From: JBDSSS01 sp963764195
GTDB lineage: Bacteria > Actinomycetota > Actinomycetes > Actinomycetales > Dermatophilaceae
Direction of reading: 5' to 3'
Length of the DNA: 64,000 nt
Assembly: GCA_963764195.1 (NCBI GenBank)
Contig: CAVXRG010000008.1
Location: 1 to 64,000, forward strand
This document shows, piece after piece, positions 17,715 through 26,520 of this stretch. The stretch's first letter is position 1. Every line of letters begins with the position of its first letter. A program made the translations under genes and the position numbers. The notes beneath the pieces are model-generated. The model made no database searches, was not told where the DNA came from, and was given only the letters and a program-made list of their open reading frames with translations.

Positions 17715-20288
17715 GTGCCCCGGTTGAAGCATGCCCGTCGGATCGGCCTGGCGATCGTCGTCCTCATCGTCATGGCCGTCGTCGCCGTCGGCATCCTCGC
17801 GATCTCGACCGTGCGCCAACCCTTTCCGCAGACGGCGGGTGACCTCAAGATCGAGGGCCTGACGAGCTCGGTGTCGGTGATCCGCGATGACCGGGGCGTG
17901 CCGAGCATCTACGCCGACAACGCCGCCGACCTCTTCCGCGCGCAGGGTTTCGTCAGCGCGCAGGACCGCTTCTTCCAGATGGACCTCAACCGGCACGTCA
18001 CCGCGGGGCGCCTGGCCGAGATGGTCGGCGAGGCCGGCCTCGACACCGACCGGGTCATCCGCACGATGGGCTGGCGGCGCATCGCCGCCCAGGAGCTGCC
18101 GCTGCTCGCCCCCGAGACGCGCCAGTACCTCCAGGCCTACGCCGACGGGGTCAACGCCTACATCGCCCAGGCCGGTTCGCCGGCCAAGATGTCGCTCGAG
18201 TACACCCTGCTCGCCCGGACCGTCCCCGGCTACCGCGTCGAGCCGTGGTCACCGGTCGACTCCCTCGCCTGGCTCAAGGCGATGGCGTGGGACCTGCGCG
18301 GCGACTACAACGACGAGCTGGCCCGGGCCCGGCTCTCGCGGCGCACCTCGGTCAAGCAGATCAACGTGCTCTACCCGCCCTACCCGGTCGAGCGGAACCT
18401 CCCGATCCTCTCCCCGGAGGACTGGAGCGCGGCCGAGGCGCCGATCGCGGCAGCGGCGGGCCCGGTCCCGGACTACTTCAAGAGTGCGGCGAGCGGCTCC
18501 GCCCTCGACGCCGCCTCCGCGGCGGTCGAGGCGATCCCCGCCCTGCTCGGCAAGGGCGCCGACATCGGCTCGAACTCGTGGGTCGTCTCCGGCTCGCGGA
18601 CGACGACGGGCAAGCCGTTGCTCGCCAACGACCCGCACCTGTCCCTCGCGATCCCCGGGATCTGGAGCCAGGTCAACCTGCAGTGCCGCACGGTGAGCGC
18701 CCAGTGCCCCTTCCGCGTCGCCGGCTTCTCCTTCGCGGGGCTACCCGGGGTCGTCATCGGCCACAACGACAAGGTCGCCTGGGGGTTCACCAACCTCGGC
18801 CCCGACGTCACCGACTTCTACCTCGAGCAGGTCACCGGCGACACCTACCTGCGCGACGGCCTCCCGGTGCCGCTCCAGCAGCGCGTCGAGACGATCAAGG
18901 TCGCCGGCGCCGGCGACGTCAACATGACCGTCCGCAGCACGGTGCACGGACCGATCCTCTCCGACGCGATCCCCGCGGTGGACGAGGCCGGTGACCGCGT
19001 CGTCGTGCGCGGGGCCCAGCAGACCAACCGGTATGCCGTGTCGCTGGCGTGGACGGCCCTCACCCCGGGGCGCACCGCCGACGCGATCTTCGCGATGGAC
19101 CGGGCGCGCGGTTGGACCGAGTTCCGAGCGGCCGCAGCCCTGTTCGCCGTGCCCGCGCAGAACCTCGTCTACGCCGACACCGACGGCCACATCGGCTACC
19201 AGGCGCCGGGCGCGATCCCGATCCGGCGCTCGGCGACACCTGGCGCGCCGCCCGGCTTCTGGCCGGCGCCGGGCTGGGACAGCCAGTGGGACTGGAAGGG
19301 GACCGTGCCGTTCGAGCAGATGCCGCACGTCCTCGACCCGCCCGAGGGCTTCATCGTCACGGCCAACCAGGCCGTCACGGCGAGCGCCAAGCCCTTCCTC
19401 ACCTCTGAGTGGGACTACGGCTTCCGGGCCCAGCGGATCCGGACCCTGCTCGCTTCGACCCCCAAGGTCTCGCCCGAGCTGATGTCGCAGATCCAGGGCG
19501 ACGTGCGCAACACCTACGCGCCGTCGCTCGTCGAGCGGCTGCTCGCCGTGCAGGTCGACGACTTCACCGCCCAGGCACAAGGGCTGCTGCGCGGCTGGGA
19601 CGGCTCCCAGCCCGGCGACAAGGGCCGGGACGCCGCATCGGCGGCCTACTACAACGCCGTCTGGAAGCACCTGCTCCAGTACACCTTCGACGAGCTGCCC
19701 CCCGACCTCGCGCCCGACGGTGGCAGCCGCTGGATGATCGTCATCGAGCAGCTGCTCGCCGACCCGAAGAACGACTGGTGGGACGACAAGACGACCCCCG
19801 GAGTCGTCGAGGGCTCCGGCGAGATCCTCAAGCGGGCCCTCGTCGACGCTCGACTCGACCTCGCCCGGGCGCTCGGCAAGGTGCCGGCCACCTGGCGCTG
19901 GGGCCGGCTGCACCAGCTGACGCTCACCCATCCGCTGATGCGCGACGACTCCGTCCCCGAGGTCGTCCGCGACATCTTCAACCGCGGCGGCATCGAGCTC
20001 GGCGGCGGCAACTCGATCGTGGACGCCAACTCGTGGAACGCCTCCCAGCCCGGCTACGACGTGACGGCCGGCCCCTCGATGCGGATGGTCGTCGACCTCG
20101 GCAACCTCGACGCCTCGCACTGGCTCAACTCGACGGGCCAGTCCGGGCACGCCTACGACCCCCACTACGCCGACCAGATCGACGCGTGGGTCGCGAACTC
20201 CCCGTTCCCCTGGCCCTTCACGGAGGCCGCGGTCAAGGAGTCCGCCGACGAGGAGCTGACGCTCAGCCCGGCGAGCCCGGCGCCCTGA
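17715..20288 (+). CDS. Penicillin-acylase-family Ntn hydrolase
   Basis: An 857-residue precursor. Residues 10-33 form a membrane anchor or signal. The alpha part (about 40-270) begins VSVIRDDRGVPSIYADN and includes RAQGFVSAQDRFFQMDLNRH, a family hallmark. The autocatalytic cleavage site is GSNSWVVSG: Ser286 would become the N-terminal nucleophile of the beta chain. The beta chain has NDPHLSL, ANQAVT and the late GGNSIVDANSWN segment. Family members cleave amide bonds of beta-lactams, acyl-homoserine lactones or aculeacins; substrate cannot be assigned. The stop lies inside the end of the convergent cyclo-ligase gene (26-base overlap). Confidence 0.85.
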   Translation: MPRLKHARRIGLAIVVLIVMAVVAVGILAISTVRQPFPQTAGDLKIEGLTSSVSVIRDDRGVPSIYADNAADLFRAQGFVSAQDRFFQMDLNRHVTAGRLAEMVGEAGLDTDRVIRTMGWRRIAAQELPLLAPETRQYLQAYADGVNAYIAQAGSPAKMSLEYTLLARTVPGYRVEPWSPVDSLAWLKAMAWDLRGDYNDELARARLSRRTSVKQINVLYPPYPVERNLPILSPEDWSAAEAPIAAAAGPVPDYFKSAASGSALDAASAAVEAIPALLGKGADIGSNSWVVSGSRTTTGKPLLANDPHLSLAIPGIWSQVNLQCRTVSAQCPFRVAGFSFAGLPGVVIGHNDKVAWGFTNLGPDVTDFYLEQVTGDTYLRDGLPVPLQQRVETIKVAGAGDVNMTVRSTVHGPILSDAIPAVDEAGDRVVVRGAQQTNRYAVSLAWTALTPGRTADAIFAMDRARGWTEFRAAAALFAVPAQNLVYADTDGHIGYQAPGAIPIRRSATPGAPPGFWPAPGWDSQWDWKGTVPFEQMPHVLDPPEGFIVTANQAVTASAKPFLTSEWDYGFRAQRIRTLLASTPKVSPELMSQIQGDVRNTYAPSLVERLLAVQVDDFTAQAQGLLRGWDGSQPGDKGRDAASAAYYNAVWKHLLQYTFDELPPDLAPDGGSRWMIVIEQLLADPKNDWWDDKTTPGVVEGSGEILKRALVDARLDLARALGKVPATWRWGRLHQLTLTHPLMRDDSVPEVVRDIFNRGGIELGGGNSIVDANSWNASQPGYDVTAGPSMRMVVDLGNLDASHWLNSTGQSGHAYDPHYADQIDAWVANSPFPWPFTEAAVKESADEELTLSPASPAP

Positions 20289-20910
20289 GCAGCACGACCA
20301 CCCCTGATGTCGTGACCCAGCCGTCGACCCGCTGGTCGTGCGCTTCGGTCGGCAGGTCGGTCTCGCTCGTCTCGCCGTCGTGCACCAGCGCGAGCACGAG
20401 GGCATCGGGGTGACGGCGGGCGAGGGCCCGGTCGTAGCACCCGCCGCCCTGACCGAGCCGGTTGCCGTGCCGGTCCACGACCAGCGCCGGCACGAGGACC
20501 ACCGCGCACGATGTGATGGCGTCCGCGCCGAGCCGAGGGGTGTCCGGCGTGGTCGACCCGGCTCCTCCGGCTCCTCCGGTGAGCCGGGGCAGCCGGGCGG
20601 GGCGGGTCACGGTCGCACGGTCACCGACCGCGCCGCTCACGGCATACCGCCAGTCGAGGCTCCAGTCGTCGAGGACGACGGGGACGATGACCTCGTGACC
20701 CGCGTCGAGCAGGTCGGCGATGAGCCGGCCGGTCGGGGGCTCGCCCGGGAGCGACTCGTAGGCGGCGACGCGCGAGCCCGCGGGCACGAGGGGCAATGCC
20801 GCCCCGGAAAGGGCGCTGGCGGCCGGGTCGAGGTCGACGGTGGTCGCGGCGCGCGCGGCTCGGGCGACGCGGGCCACGTGACGCAGGTCACGCTTGTCGG
20901 ACCGACTCAC
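20263..20910 (-). CDS. 5-formyltetrahydrofolate cyclo-ligase
   Basis: A roughly 215-residue enzyme that turns 5-formyl-THF and ATP into 5,10-methenyl-THF, in folate recycling. Visible: the N-terminal basic helix (SRSDKRDLRH), SRVAAYESLPGEPPTG, and the ATP/substrate loop DRHGNRLGQGGGCYDRAL, the family signature. The start is uncertain: GTG codons at 20913 and 20910 fit, with GGGGTGAA just upstream. A frame open to 20970 would run into the divergent fusion gene. Its position next to a UDP-glucose pyrophosphorylase and a MoeA-like gene follows common actinobacterial order. Confidence 0.85.
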   Translation of the reverse strand: MSRSDKRDLRHVARVARAARAATTVDLDPAASALSGAALPLVPAGSRVAAYESLPGEPPTGRLIADLLDAGHEVIVPVVLDDWSLDWRYAVSGAVGDRATVTRPARLPRLTGGAGGAGSTTPDTPRLGADAITSCAVVLVPALVVDRHGNRLGQGGGCYDRALARRHPDALVLALVHDGETSETDLPTEAHDQRVDGWVTTSGVVVLLRAPGSPG

Positions 20911-20955
20911 CACCGCTTCACCCCTGCTCGCGACCGCAGACTCATCCGGCCATCG

Positions 20956-20961
20956 TAGGGT
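20956..20961 (+). promoter_or_regulatory. TAGGGT -10 hexamer, leaderless start
   Basis: Seven bases before ATG 20969 of the fusion gene. Confidence 0.55.
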
Positions 20962-20968
20962 GAGCCCC

Positions 20969-23611
20969 ATGAGTCATCAGGGGCTGGCTGCATCCGTCGA
21001 GCTGATGCGGGGGCGCGGGCTGAGCCCCGAGGCCATCCGCGTCTTCGAGCACTACTTCGACCAGCTCCAGGGCGGCGCGAAGGGCACCATCTCCGAGGAG
21101 TCCATCGAGCCGCTCCGCTGCGTCAAGGCGCTCGGCGAGGTCGAGGTCTCCCGCGAGGACGCTCGCGTCGCGTTGTCGCAGACCGCGGTGATCAAGCTCA
21201 ACGGCGGGCTCGGGACCGGCATGGGCATGACTGGCGCGAAGTCGGCGCTCGAGGTCAAGGACGGCCTCACCTTCCTCGACATCATCGCGCTCCAGGTGCT
21301 CTCGCTGCGCAAGGAGTACGACGTCGAGCTGCCGCTCGTGCTGATGAACTCCTTCCGGACGTCCGACGAGTCGCTCAAGATCCTCGCGAAGTACCCCGAC
21401 CTCGCCGTCGACGGGCTCCCGCTCGACTTCATCCAGAACGCCGAGCCCAAGCTGCGGCCCGACGACCTCATGCCGGTGAAGTGGCCCGCCGACCCCGAGC
21501 TCGAGTGGTGCCCGCCCGGCCACGGTGACATCTACGTCTCGCTCGTCACCTCCGGCGTGCTGAAGTCGTTGCTCGCCAAGGGGATCCGCTTCGCCTTCTT
21601 GTCCAACTCCGACAACCTCGGTGCGACCTGTGACCCCGAGGTGGCGGCCTGGATGGTCGAGCACGACCTGCCCTTCGTCGCCGAGGTCTGCGAGCGGACC
21701 AAGAGCGACCGCAAGGGCGGCCACCTCGCGGTGCGCAAGGCGGACGGTCGGCTCATCCTGCGTGACACGGCGATGGTGGCCGAGGGGGAGGAGCGCTACT
21801 TCCGCGACATCCGCCGGCACACGACCTTCAACGCCAACAACGTGTGGATCAACCTCGAGGTCCTCGACGAGCGGATGCGCTCGCACGGCGGCGTTCTCGG
21901 CCTGCCGATCATCGTCAACCACAAGAACGTCGACCCGGCCGACTCGACCTCGCCCGAGGTCATCCAGATGGAGTCGGCGATGGGCACCGCCATCGAGGTC
22001 TTCGAGGGGTCCGAGGCGATCCTCGTGCCGCGCAGCCGGTTCCGTCCGGTCAAGACGACGAACGATCTGCTCGTGCTCCGCTCCGATTTCTTCTCCCTCG
22101 ACGAGAGCTACCACGTCCGCGCCACCACGGACTGGCCGGAGCCCTACGTCGACCTCGACTCGGCCTACCGCTTCGTCCCCGGCTTCGAGAAGCGCTTCCC
22201 GCACGGGGTCCCGTCGATGGTCGAGTGCACGAGCCTGCGCGTCATCGGCGACCCCGTCTTCGGCCGCCACGTGCGCTGTGTCGGTGACGTGCTCGTCGAC
22301 GGCTTTCGCCGGGTCCTCGACAACGCCGTCATCGGCGAGGTTCCCACCCCGCCGACGCCCGCCAAGAGTGGCCGGTCCGGCCTCCGGTCGGTCGACGACC
22401 AGCTCAAGGTCATCCTCGGCTCGCTCGAGCCGGCTCCGACGGCGCCCACCCTGCTCGCCGATGCGCTCGGTCTCGTCGTGGCCCGGGACGTGCGGGCCAA
22501 GGTCAACCTGCCGGCTTTCGACAACTCCTCGATGGACGGGTATGCCGTCCGCTCCGAGTCGCTCCAGGGCGCCGGCAGCGAGCCGGTCACCCTGCGCATC
22601 GTCGGTGAGGTCGCCGCCGGTGGGGACCCCGACTTCACGGTCGACGTCGGTGAGGCGGCCCGGATCATGACCGGCGCGGCCCTGCCGGAAGGGGCGGACG
22701 CGGTCATCGCCGTCGAGGACACCGACGGCGCCGCCTCCGGCGAGGTCGTCTGCCGTGCGACAGCGCCACGGGGCCGGTTCGTGCGGCCCCGTGGCGAGGA
22801 CGTCGCGCAGGGCAGCGTCATCGTCTCGGCAGGCGAGGTCGTCGGGGCGCGCACCATCGCGCTGCTCGCCGCGTGCGGTCACGATCGCGTCGAGGTCCAC
22901 CGCCGGCCCCATGTCGTCGTCCTGTCGACGGGTGACGAGCTCGTGGCTCCCGGGAAACCGTTGGGGCCCGGTCAGATCCACGACTCCAACTCCTCGATGC
23001 TGTGGGCCGCGACAGTCGGCGCCGGGGCGACGGCGGAGATCCGCGCCGCCGTCGGCGACACCGACGAGGAGCTGCTGCGGGTCCTCGACGAGGTCGTCGA
23101 GAGGGCCGACGCCGTCATCACGAGCGGCGGCGTCTCGATGGGCGCCTACGACGTGGTCAAGAGCGCGCTGCGCGACCGCGGGATCGACTTCGTCAAGGTG
23201 GCCATGCAGCCGGGCAAGCCCCAGGGGTACGGGCTGCTCACGGCATCCGACGGTCGGCGGGTCCCGCTCTTCGCGCTGCCGGGCAACCCGGTCTCGTCCT
23301 TCGTCTCCTTCGAGGTCTTCGTCCGGCCGGCGCTGCGCCGACTGATGCGGCTGGCCCCAGAGAAGCGGCGGCTGCGGCCGGCCACCCTGATGGCCGGGGT
23401 GCAGTCCTTCGAGGGGAGGCGCCAGTTCGGTCGCGCCGTCGTCACCCGCGCCGCCGAGGGCACGCTCGTCGCGACGCCCGTGGCGGGCCAGGGGTCGCAC
23501 TTCATGGCGGACCTGTCGCGGGCCAACGCGCTCTTCGTCGTCCCGGAGGACGTCGTCGAGCTCGTCGCCGGTGAGGTCGTCGACGTCCTGATGCTCGACC
23601 TGGAGGCCTGA
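20969..23611 (+). CDS. UDP-glucose pyrophosphorylase fused in frame to a MoeA/Glp-type protein
   Basis: An 880-residue two-domain protein. Residues 1 to about 455 are a UDPGP-family (eukaryotic-like) UTP-glucose-1-phosphate uridylyltransferase: LNGGLGTGMGMTGAKS loop, FLSNSDNLGAT and FNANNVWINL. Residues about 473-880 are a complete MoeA: SSMDGYAVR, PRGEDVAQG, STGDELV, SGGVSMGAYDVVK, MQPGKPQGYG and FALPGNPVSSFVS. The linker (about 456-472, VPTPPTPAKSGRSG) has no in-frame ATG, GTG or TTG, so separate translation of MoeA is unlikely. The first half makes UDP-glucose; MoeA inserts molybdate into molybdopterin, but actinobacterial MoeA paralogues (Glp) instead work in the divisome with the membrane protein GlpR/SepX, which lies four genes downstream. 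ATG 20969 has a leaderless TAGGGT promoter. Confidence 0.85.
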   Translation: MSHQGLAASVELMRGRGLSPEAIRVFEHYFDQLQGGAKGTISEESIEPLRCVKALGEVEVSREDARVALSQTAVIKLNGGLGTGMGMTGAKSALEVKDGLTFLDIIALQVLSLRKEYDVELPLVLMNSFRTSDESLKILAKYPDLAVDGLPLDFIQNAEPKLRPDDLMPVKWPADPELEWCPPGHGDIYVSLVTSGVLKSLLAKGIRFAFLSNSDNLGATCDPEVAAWMVEHDLPFVAEVCERTKSDRKGGHLAVRKADGRLILRDTAMVAEGEERYFRDIRRHTTFNANNVWINLEVLDERMRSHGGVLGLPIIVNHKNVDPADSTSPEVIQMESAMGTAIEVFEGSEAILVPRSRFRPVKTTNDLLVLRSDFFSLDESYHVRATTDWPEPYVDLDSAYRFVPGFEKRFPHGVPSMVECTSLRVIGDPVFGRHVRCVGDVLVDGFRRVLDNAVIGEVPTPPTPAKSGRSGLRSVDDQLKVILGSLEPAPTAPTLLADALGLVVARDVRAKVNLPAFDNSSMDGYAVRSESLQGAGSEPVTLRIVGEVAAGGDPDFTVDVGEAARIMTGAALPEGADAVIAVEDTDGAASGEVVCRATAPRGRFVRPRGEDVAQGSVIVSAGEVVGARTIALLAACGHDRVEVHRRPHVVVLSTGDELVAPGKPLGPGQIHDSNSSMLWAATVGAGATAEIRAAVGDTDEELLRVLDEVVERADAVITSGGVSMGAYDVVKSALRDRGIDFVKVAMQPGKPQGYGLLTASDGRRVPLFALPGNPVSSFVSFEVFVRPALRRLMRLAPEKRRLRPATLMAGVQSFEGRRQFGRAVVTRAAEGTLVATPVAGQGSHFMADLSRANALFVVPEDVVELVAGEVVDVLMLDLEA

Positions 23612-23612
23612 G

Positions 23613-24116
23613 ATGACCGAGCGGGCTGCAGCTGGTTCGGGCGAGGCGCCGCCGACGCTGACCCACGTGCGGGCCGACGGCACGGCCCACATGGTCGACG
23701 TCTCGGCCAAGGACGTGACGGCGCGCGAGGCGAGTGCGGCCGGGACCGTCCTGCTCAGTCCCGCCGCCGTCGTCGCGCTCCGCGGGGGGACGGTGCCCAA
23801 GGGCGACGCCCTGTCCGTCGCCCGCATCGCCGGCATCCAGGCGGTGAAGCGCACCCCGGAGCTCATCCCGCTCGCGCACCCCATCGCGGTGCATGGCGTC
23901 GAGGTCGACGTCCGCGTCGTCGACCACGGCGTCGAGATCGCGGCGACGGTGCGCACCGCCGACCGCACCGGCATCGAGATGGAGGCCCTCACGGCCGTCG
24001 CGGTCGCCTCGCTCGCCCTCATCGACATGGTCAAGGCGGTCGACAAGCACGGTCGGATCACCGATGTTCGGGTGACCGCCAAGTCCGGTGGGCGGTCGGG
24101 GGACTGGCATGAGTGA
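23613..24116 (+). CDS. moaC: Cyclic pyranopterin monophosphate synthase
   Basis: A 167-residue MoaC, second step of molybdenum cofactor synthesis (cyclic phosphate formation from 3',8-cH2GTP). Visible: THVRADGTAHMVDVSAKD at the N-terminus, KGDALSVARIAGIQAVKRT, IPLAHPIA, and the catalytic stretch MEALTAVAVASLALIDMVKAVDK. It begins just past the fusion gene's stop and overlaps the next start by eight bases, so it is in the same operon. Confidence 0.93.
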   Translation: MTERAAAGSGEAPPTLTHVRADGTAHMVDVSAKDVTAREASAAGTVLLSPAAVVALRGGTVPKGDALSVARIAGIQAVKRTPELIPLAHPIAVHGVEVDVRVVDHGVEIAATVRTADRTGIEMEALTAVAVASLALIDMVKAVDKHGRITDVRVTAKSGGRSGDWHE

Positions 24117-24612
24117 GGCGTCGGGTCCCATCGGTGGCGGGCACACCGCCGCGGTCATCACCTCCTCGACCCGGGCCGCGGCAGGGGTCTACCCCGACCG
24201 GTCCGGCCCGGTCATCGTCGAACGCCTCCGCGGGTGGGGATTCGAGGTCGAGGACGCCGTCGTCGTGTCCGATGGGGAGGAGTTCGGATCGGCCCTGCGG
24301 TCGGCCCTCGAGGCGGGCCCCTCACTCGTCCTGACGACGGGCGGCACGGGCCTCACGCCGACCGACGTGACCCCCGAGCAGACCGCACCGCTGCTCGACC
24401 GGCTCGTGCCGGGTGTGGCTGAGGCGATCCGGTCTGCAGGCGTGGCCAAGGGGGTGCCGACCGCGATGCTGTCGCGCGGCCTCGTCGGCGTCGCCGGTTT
24501 CACCCTCGTGGCCAACCTCCCGGGCTCGAGCGGCGGGGTGCGCGACGCCCTCGACGTGCTCGAGCCGGTCCTCGCCCACGCGCTGGCCCAGATCCCCGGA
24601 AGCGACCACTGA
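24109..24612 (+). CDS. moaB: MoaB/Mog-type molybdopterin adenylyltransferase
   Basis: A 167-residue MoaB/Mog domain that adenylates molybdopterin before metal insertion. Visible: TTGGTGLTPTDVTPE (the nucleotide/pterin loop), VPGVAEAIRSAG and NLPGSSGGVRDALDVL. ATG 24109 overlaps the end of moaC by eight bases; an earlier in-frame ATG at 24088 is less likely. It completes a moeA-moaC-moaB set within one operon. Confidence 0.88.
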   Translation: MSEASGPIGGGHTAAVITSSTRAAAGVYPDRSGPVIVERLRGWGFEVEDAVVVSDGEEFGSALRSALEAGPSLVLTTGGTGLTPTDVTPEQTAPLLDRLVPGVAEAIRSAGVAKGVPTAMLSRGLVGVAGFTLVANLPGSSGGVRDALDVLEPVLAHALAQIPGSDH

Positions 24613-24617
24613 TCCCG

Positions 24618-25256
24618 GTGCGGATGCCGTGGCGACCCCACCGGGACGGGCGGAGCGTGTGGCCGGTCGTGCTCCGTGACTCCGCCCGGGAGCCGGCGAT
24701 CGTGCTGCGCCCGCTCCGCCTCGACGACGAGCGCGAGTGGCAGCGGGTCCGTCGCGACAACGCCGACCACGTGCAGGCCTGGGAGCCGACCCTCCCGCCC
24801 GGCGCGGAGGTGCGCGGCTCCGTCTCGTACCGACAGTTCGTCCGCGAGCTGGACCAGGAGGCCCGGGCCGACCGGGCCCTGCCGTGGGTCATCGAGGTCG
24901 GAGGCCGGATCGTCGGCCAGGTCCATCTGTTCGGCATCGTCCGCGCAGCCCAGCAGTCGGCGTCGGCCGGTTACTGGCTCGCCGATTCGGCGACGGGTCG
25001 CGGCCTCGCGACGCGCTCGCTCGCCCTCGCCATCGACCATGCGCTCGGGCCGGCCGGGCTGCACCGCGTGGAGGTCAACATCCGTCTCGACAACGTCCGT
25101 TCCCTTGCCGTCGTCGATCGTCTCCGCTTGCGGGACGAGGGGATTCGCGAGCGGTTCCTGCACATCGACGGCCAGTGGCGTGACCACCGCACCTTCGCGA
25201 TCACGAGCGAGGACCTCGCCGGTGGGACCGCCATGGACCGGCTTTCCCAGGTGTGA
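24618..25256 (+). CDS. GNAT acetyltransferase, RimJ/RimL type
   Basis: A 212-residue N-acetyltransferase. Residues 28-195 fit the RimJ family: ILRPL-type start (IVLRPLRLDDEREW), VIEVGGRIVGQVHL, the acetyl-CoA loop GRGLATRSLALAIDHAL and LHRVEVNIRLDNVRSLAVVDRL. The protein substrate is unknown; in relatives this gene sits between the MoeA/Glp gene and sepX, as here. It starts GTG, five bases after moaB, so it should be co-transcribed. Confidence 0.85.
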   Translation: MRMPWRPHRDGRSVWPVVLRDSAREPAIVLRPLRLDDEREWQRVRRDNADHVQAWEPTLPPGAEVRGSVSYRQFVRELDQEARADRALPWVIEVGGRIVGQVHLFGIVRAAQQSASAGYWLADSATGRGLATRSLALAIDHALGPAGLHRVEVNIRLDNVRSLAVVDRLRLRDEGIRERFLHIDGQWRDHRTFAITSEDLAGGTAMDRLSQV

Positions 25257-25323
25257 TCACAAGTAACACCGGCCTCTTGCGCGACACGCACCGAATGTGC
25301 CCTGTGTCTCGAGCGGCGCGTCC

Positions 25324-25329
25324 TACCGT
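25324..25329 (+). promoter_or_regulatory. TACCGT -10 hexamer, leaderless start
   Basis: Six bases before GTG 25336 of the SepX-like gene; an extra promoter separate from the upstream operon. Confidence 0.45.
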
Positions 25330-25335
25330 GGACTC

Positions 25336-26490
25336 GTGCCGGGCAGCCTGATCTTCGTCGTCATCGTCGCGGTCTGGGCTGCGTACCTCGTGCAGCACTG
25401 GGTCCACCGTCGGGAGGACGCGGCCGCGACCCGCTCGGTCGACAGCTTCTCCGAGGCGATGCGAGTCCTTCAGAAGCGTCCGCTGTTCCCGAGCACGTCG
25501 CTCAGCACCCCTCGACCCGACTCGTGGGACGTCGTGCCCGGGCGGACCGCCCGCCCGATCGTCGACGTGAAGCGCGCCCTGCCGGTCGGCGCCTCGCGAC
25601 CGCTGTCGCCCTTGGTCGCCCGGCGTCTCGGACTCGGCTCTGCCGCAGGCTCGCAGGCCCCCACCCTCCCGACCGCACCGGCGGCTCTCGGGGAGTCGGC
25701 CGACTCCGCCGGCCGCGTCACCGACGGCCCCCACCTCGAGGAACCGATGAGCCAGCAGCCCACCCGCAGCCACCGCACGGTCCGCTCCGACGAGCGTCCT
25801 GCAACCTCGTCGCACGGCCCGTCCCTGGCGCGCCGCCGGTTCCGCGCCGGCCTCCTCCTCGCCTCACTGCTGTGGGTCCCCACCTCGATCGTGCTCGCCG
25901 CGGTCGGGGTCCTGCTGTGGATGTCGGTGCCGTTCGCCTTCCTCACCGTCGTGGCCGTGCTCGTCTACCTGCGCACCGAGGTCGCTGCCGACCGCGCCCG
26001 TGCCGCGGGCGATTCCGACCACCACGCCGAGGAGTACTCCCACGAGTACGCAGACGAGTACGCCGACGACGAGGACACGGACGACTGGGCGCAGACCGGT
26101 CACGCGACGGCCGAGCGCGAGCTGACGAGCGACGACACCCAGGTCATTCACGCCCCGTCGCACCGCCCTGCCGCCCCGTCCCGCCCGCGCTCGGCTGCCG
26201 CCGTCTTCGACGTCCAGGCGCCGGTCTCCCGCACGCCGCGTCATGACCAGGCACCGGCCGCACCGGCCGAGCAGGCCCAGTCCGCTCCCGCCCACGTCGC
26301 ACAGCCCGCCGACGGCACGTGGGTCCCCGTGCCCGTCCCGACGCCGACCTACGCGATGAAGGCCAAGGCGCCGACGCGTCTGACGGAGAGCGGCATACCG
26401 GCGGACGTCTTCGCGACCCCGGAGTTCGCCGACGAGGCCGACGAGCTCGACGACCGCGCCCTCTTCGCCCGCCGGGCCGTCTCCCAGTAA
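25336..26490 (+). CDS. sepX: SepX/GlpR-like divisome membrane protein
   Basis: A 384-residue protein. An N-terminal membrane helix (about 2-23, SLIFVVIVAVWAAYLVQHWV) is followed by HRREDAAATRSVDSFSEAMRVL, the pattern of actinobacterial SepX/GlpR proteins, which join the FtsZ ring and, in corynebacteria, bind the MoeA-like protein Glp. A second hydrophobic region (about 170-220) gives two adjacent helices. The rest is a long disordered cytoplasmic part with acidic (HEYADEYADDEDTDDW) and Pro/Ala-rich stretches, ending in a possible partner-binding motif. The order MoeA-like gene, acetyltransferase, sepX is the conserved context that supports the call. GTG 25336 was preferred over a start 13 codons earlier because the helix then begins at the N-terminus. 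Confidence 0.75.
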   Translation: MPGSLIFVVIVAVWAAYLVQHWVHRREDAAATRSVDSFSEAMRVLQKRPLFPSTSLSTPRPDSWDVVPGRTARPIVDVKRALPVGASRPLSPLVARRLGLGSAAGSQAPTLPTAPAALGESADSAGRVTDGPHLEEPMSQQPTRSHRTVRSDERPATSSHGPSLARRRFRAGLLLASLLWVPTSIVLAAVGVLLWMSVPFAFLTVVAVLVYLRTEVAADRARAAGDSDHHAEEYSHEYADEYADDEDTDDWAQTGHATAERELTSDDTQVIHAPSHRPAAPSRPRSAAAVFDVQAPVSRTPRHDQAPAAPAEQAQSAPAHVAQPADGTWVPVPVPTPTYAMKAKAPTRLTESGIPADVFATPEFADEADELDDRALFARRAVSQ

Positions 26491-26520
26491 GCCCCTGGCC
26501 CTGCTCGCACGACCGCGGGC

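Noticed and set aside
20942..24082. A frame of over 1000 residues opposite the UGPase-MoeA fusion
   Set aside because: Same mirror effect; it is Asp/Arg/Val-rich without motifs, while the plus strand has strong family signatures.
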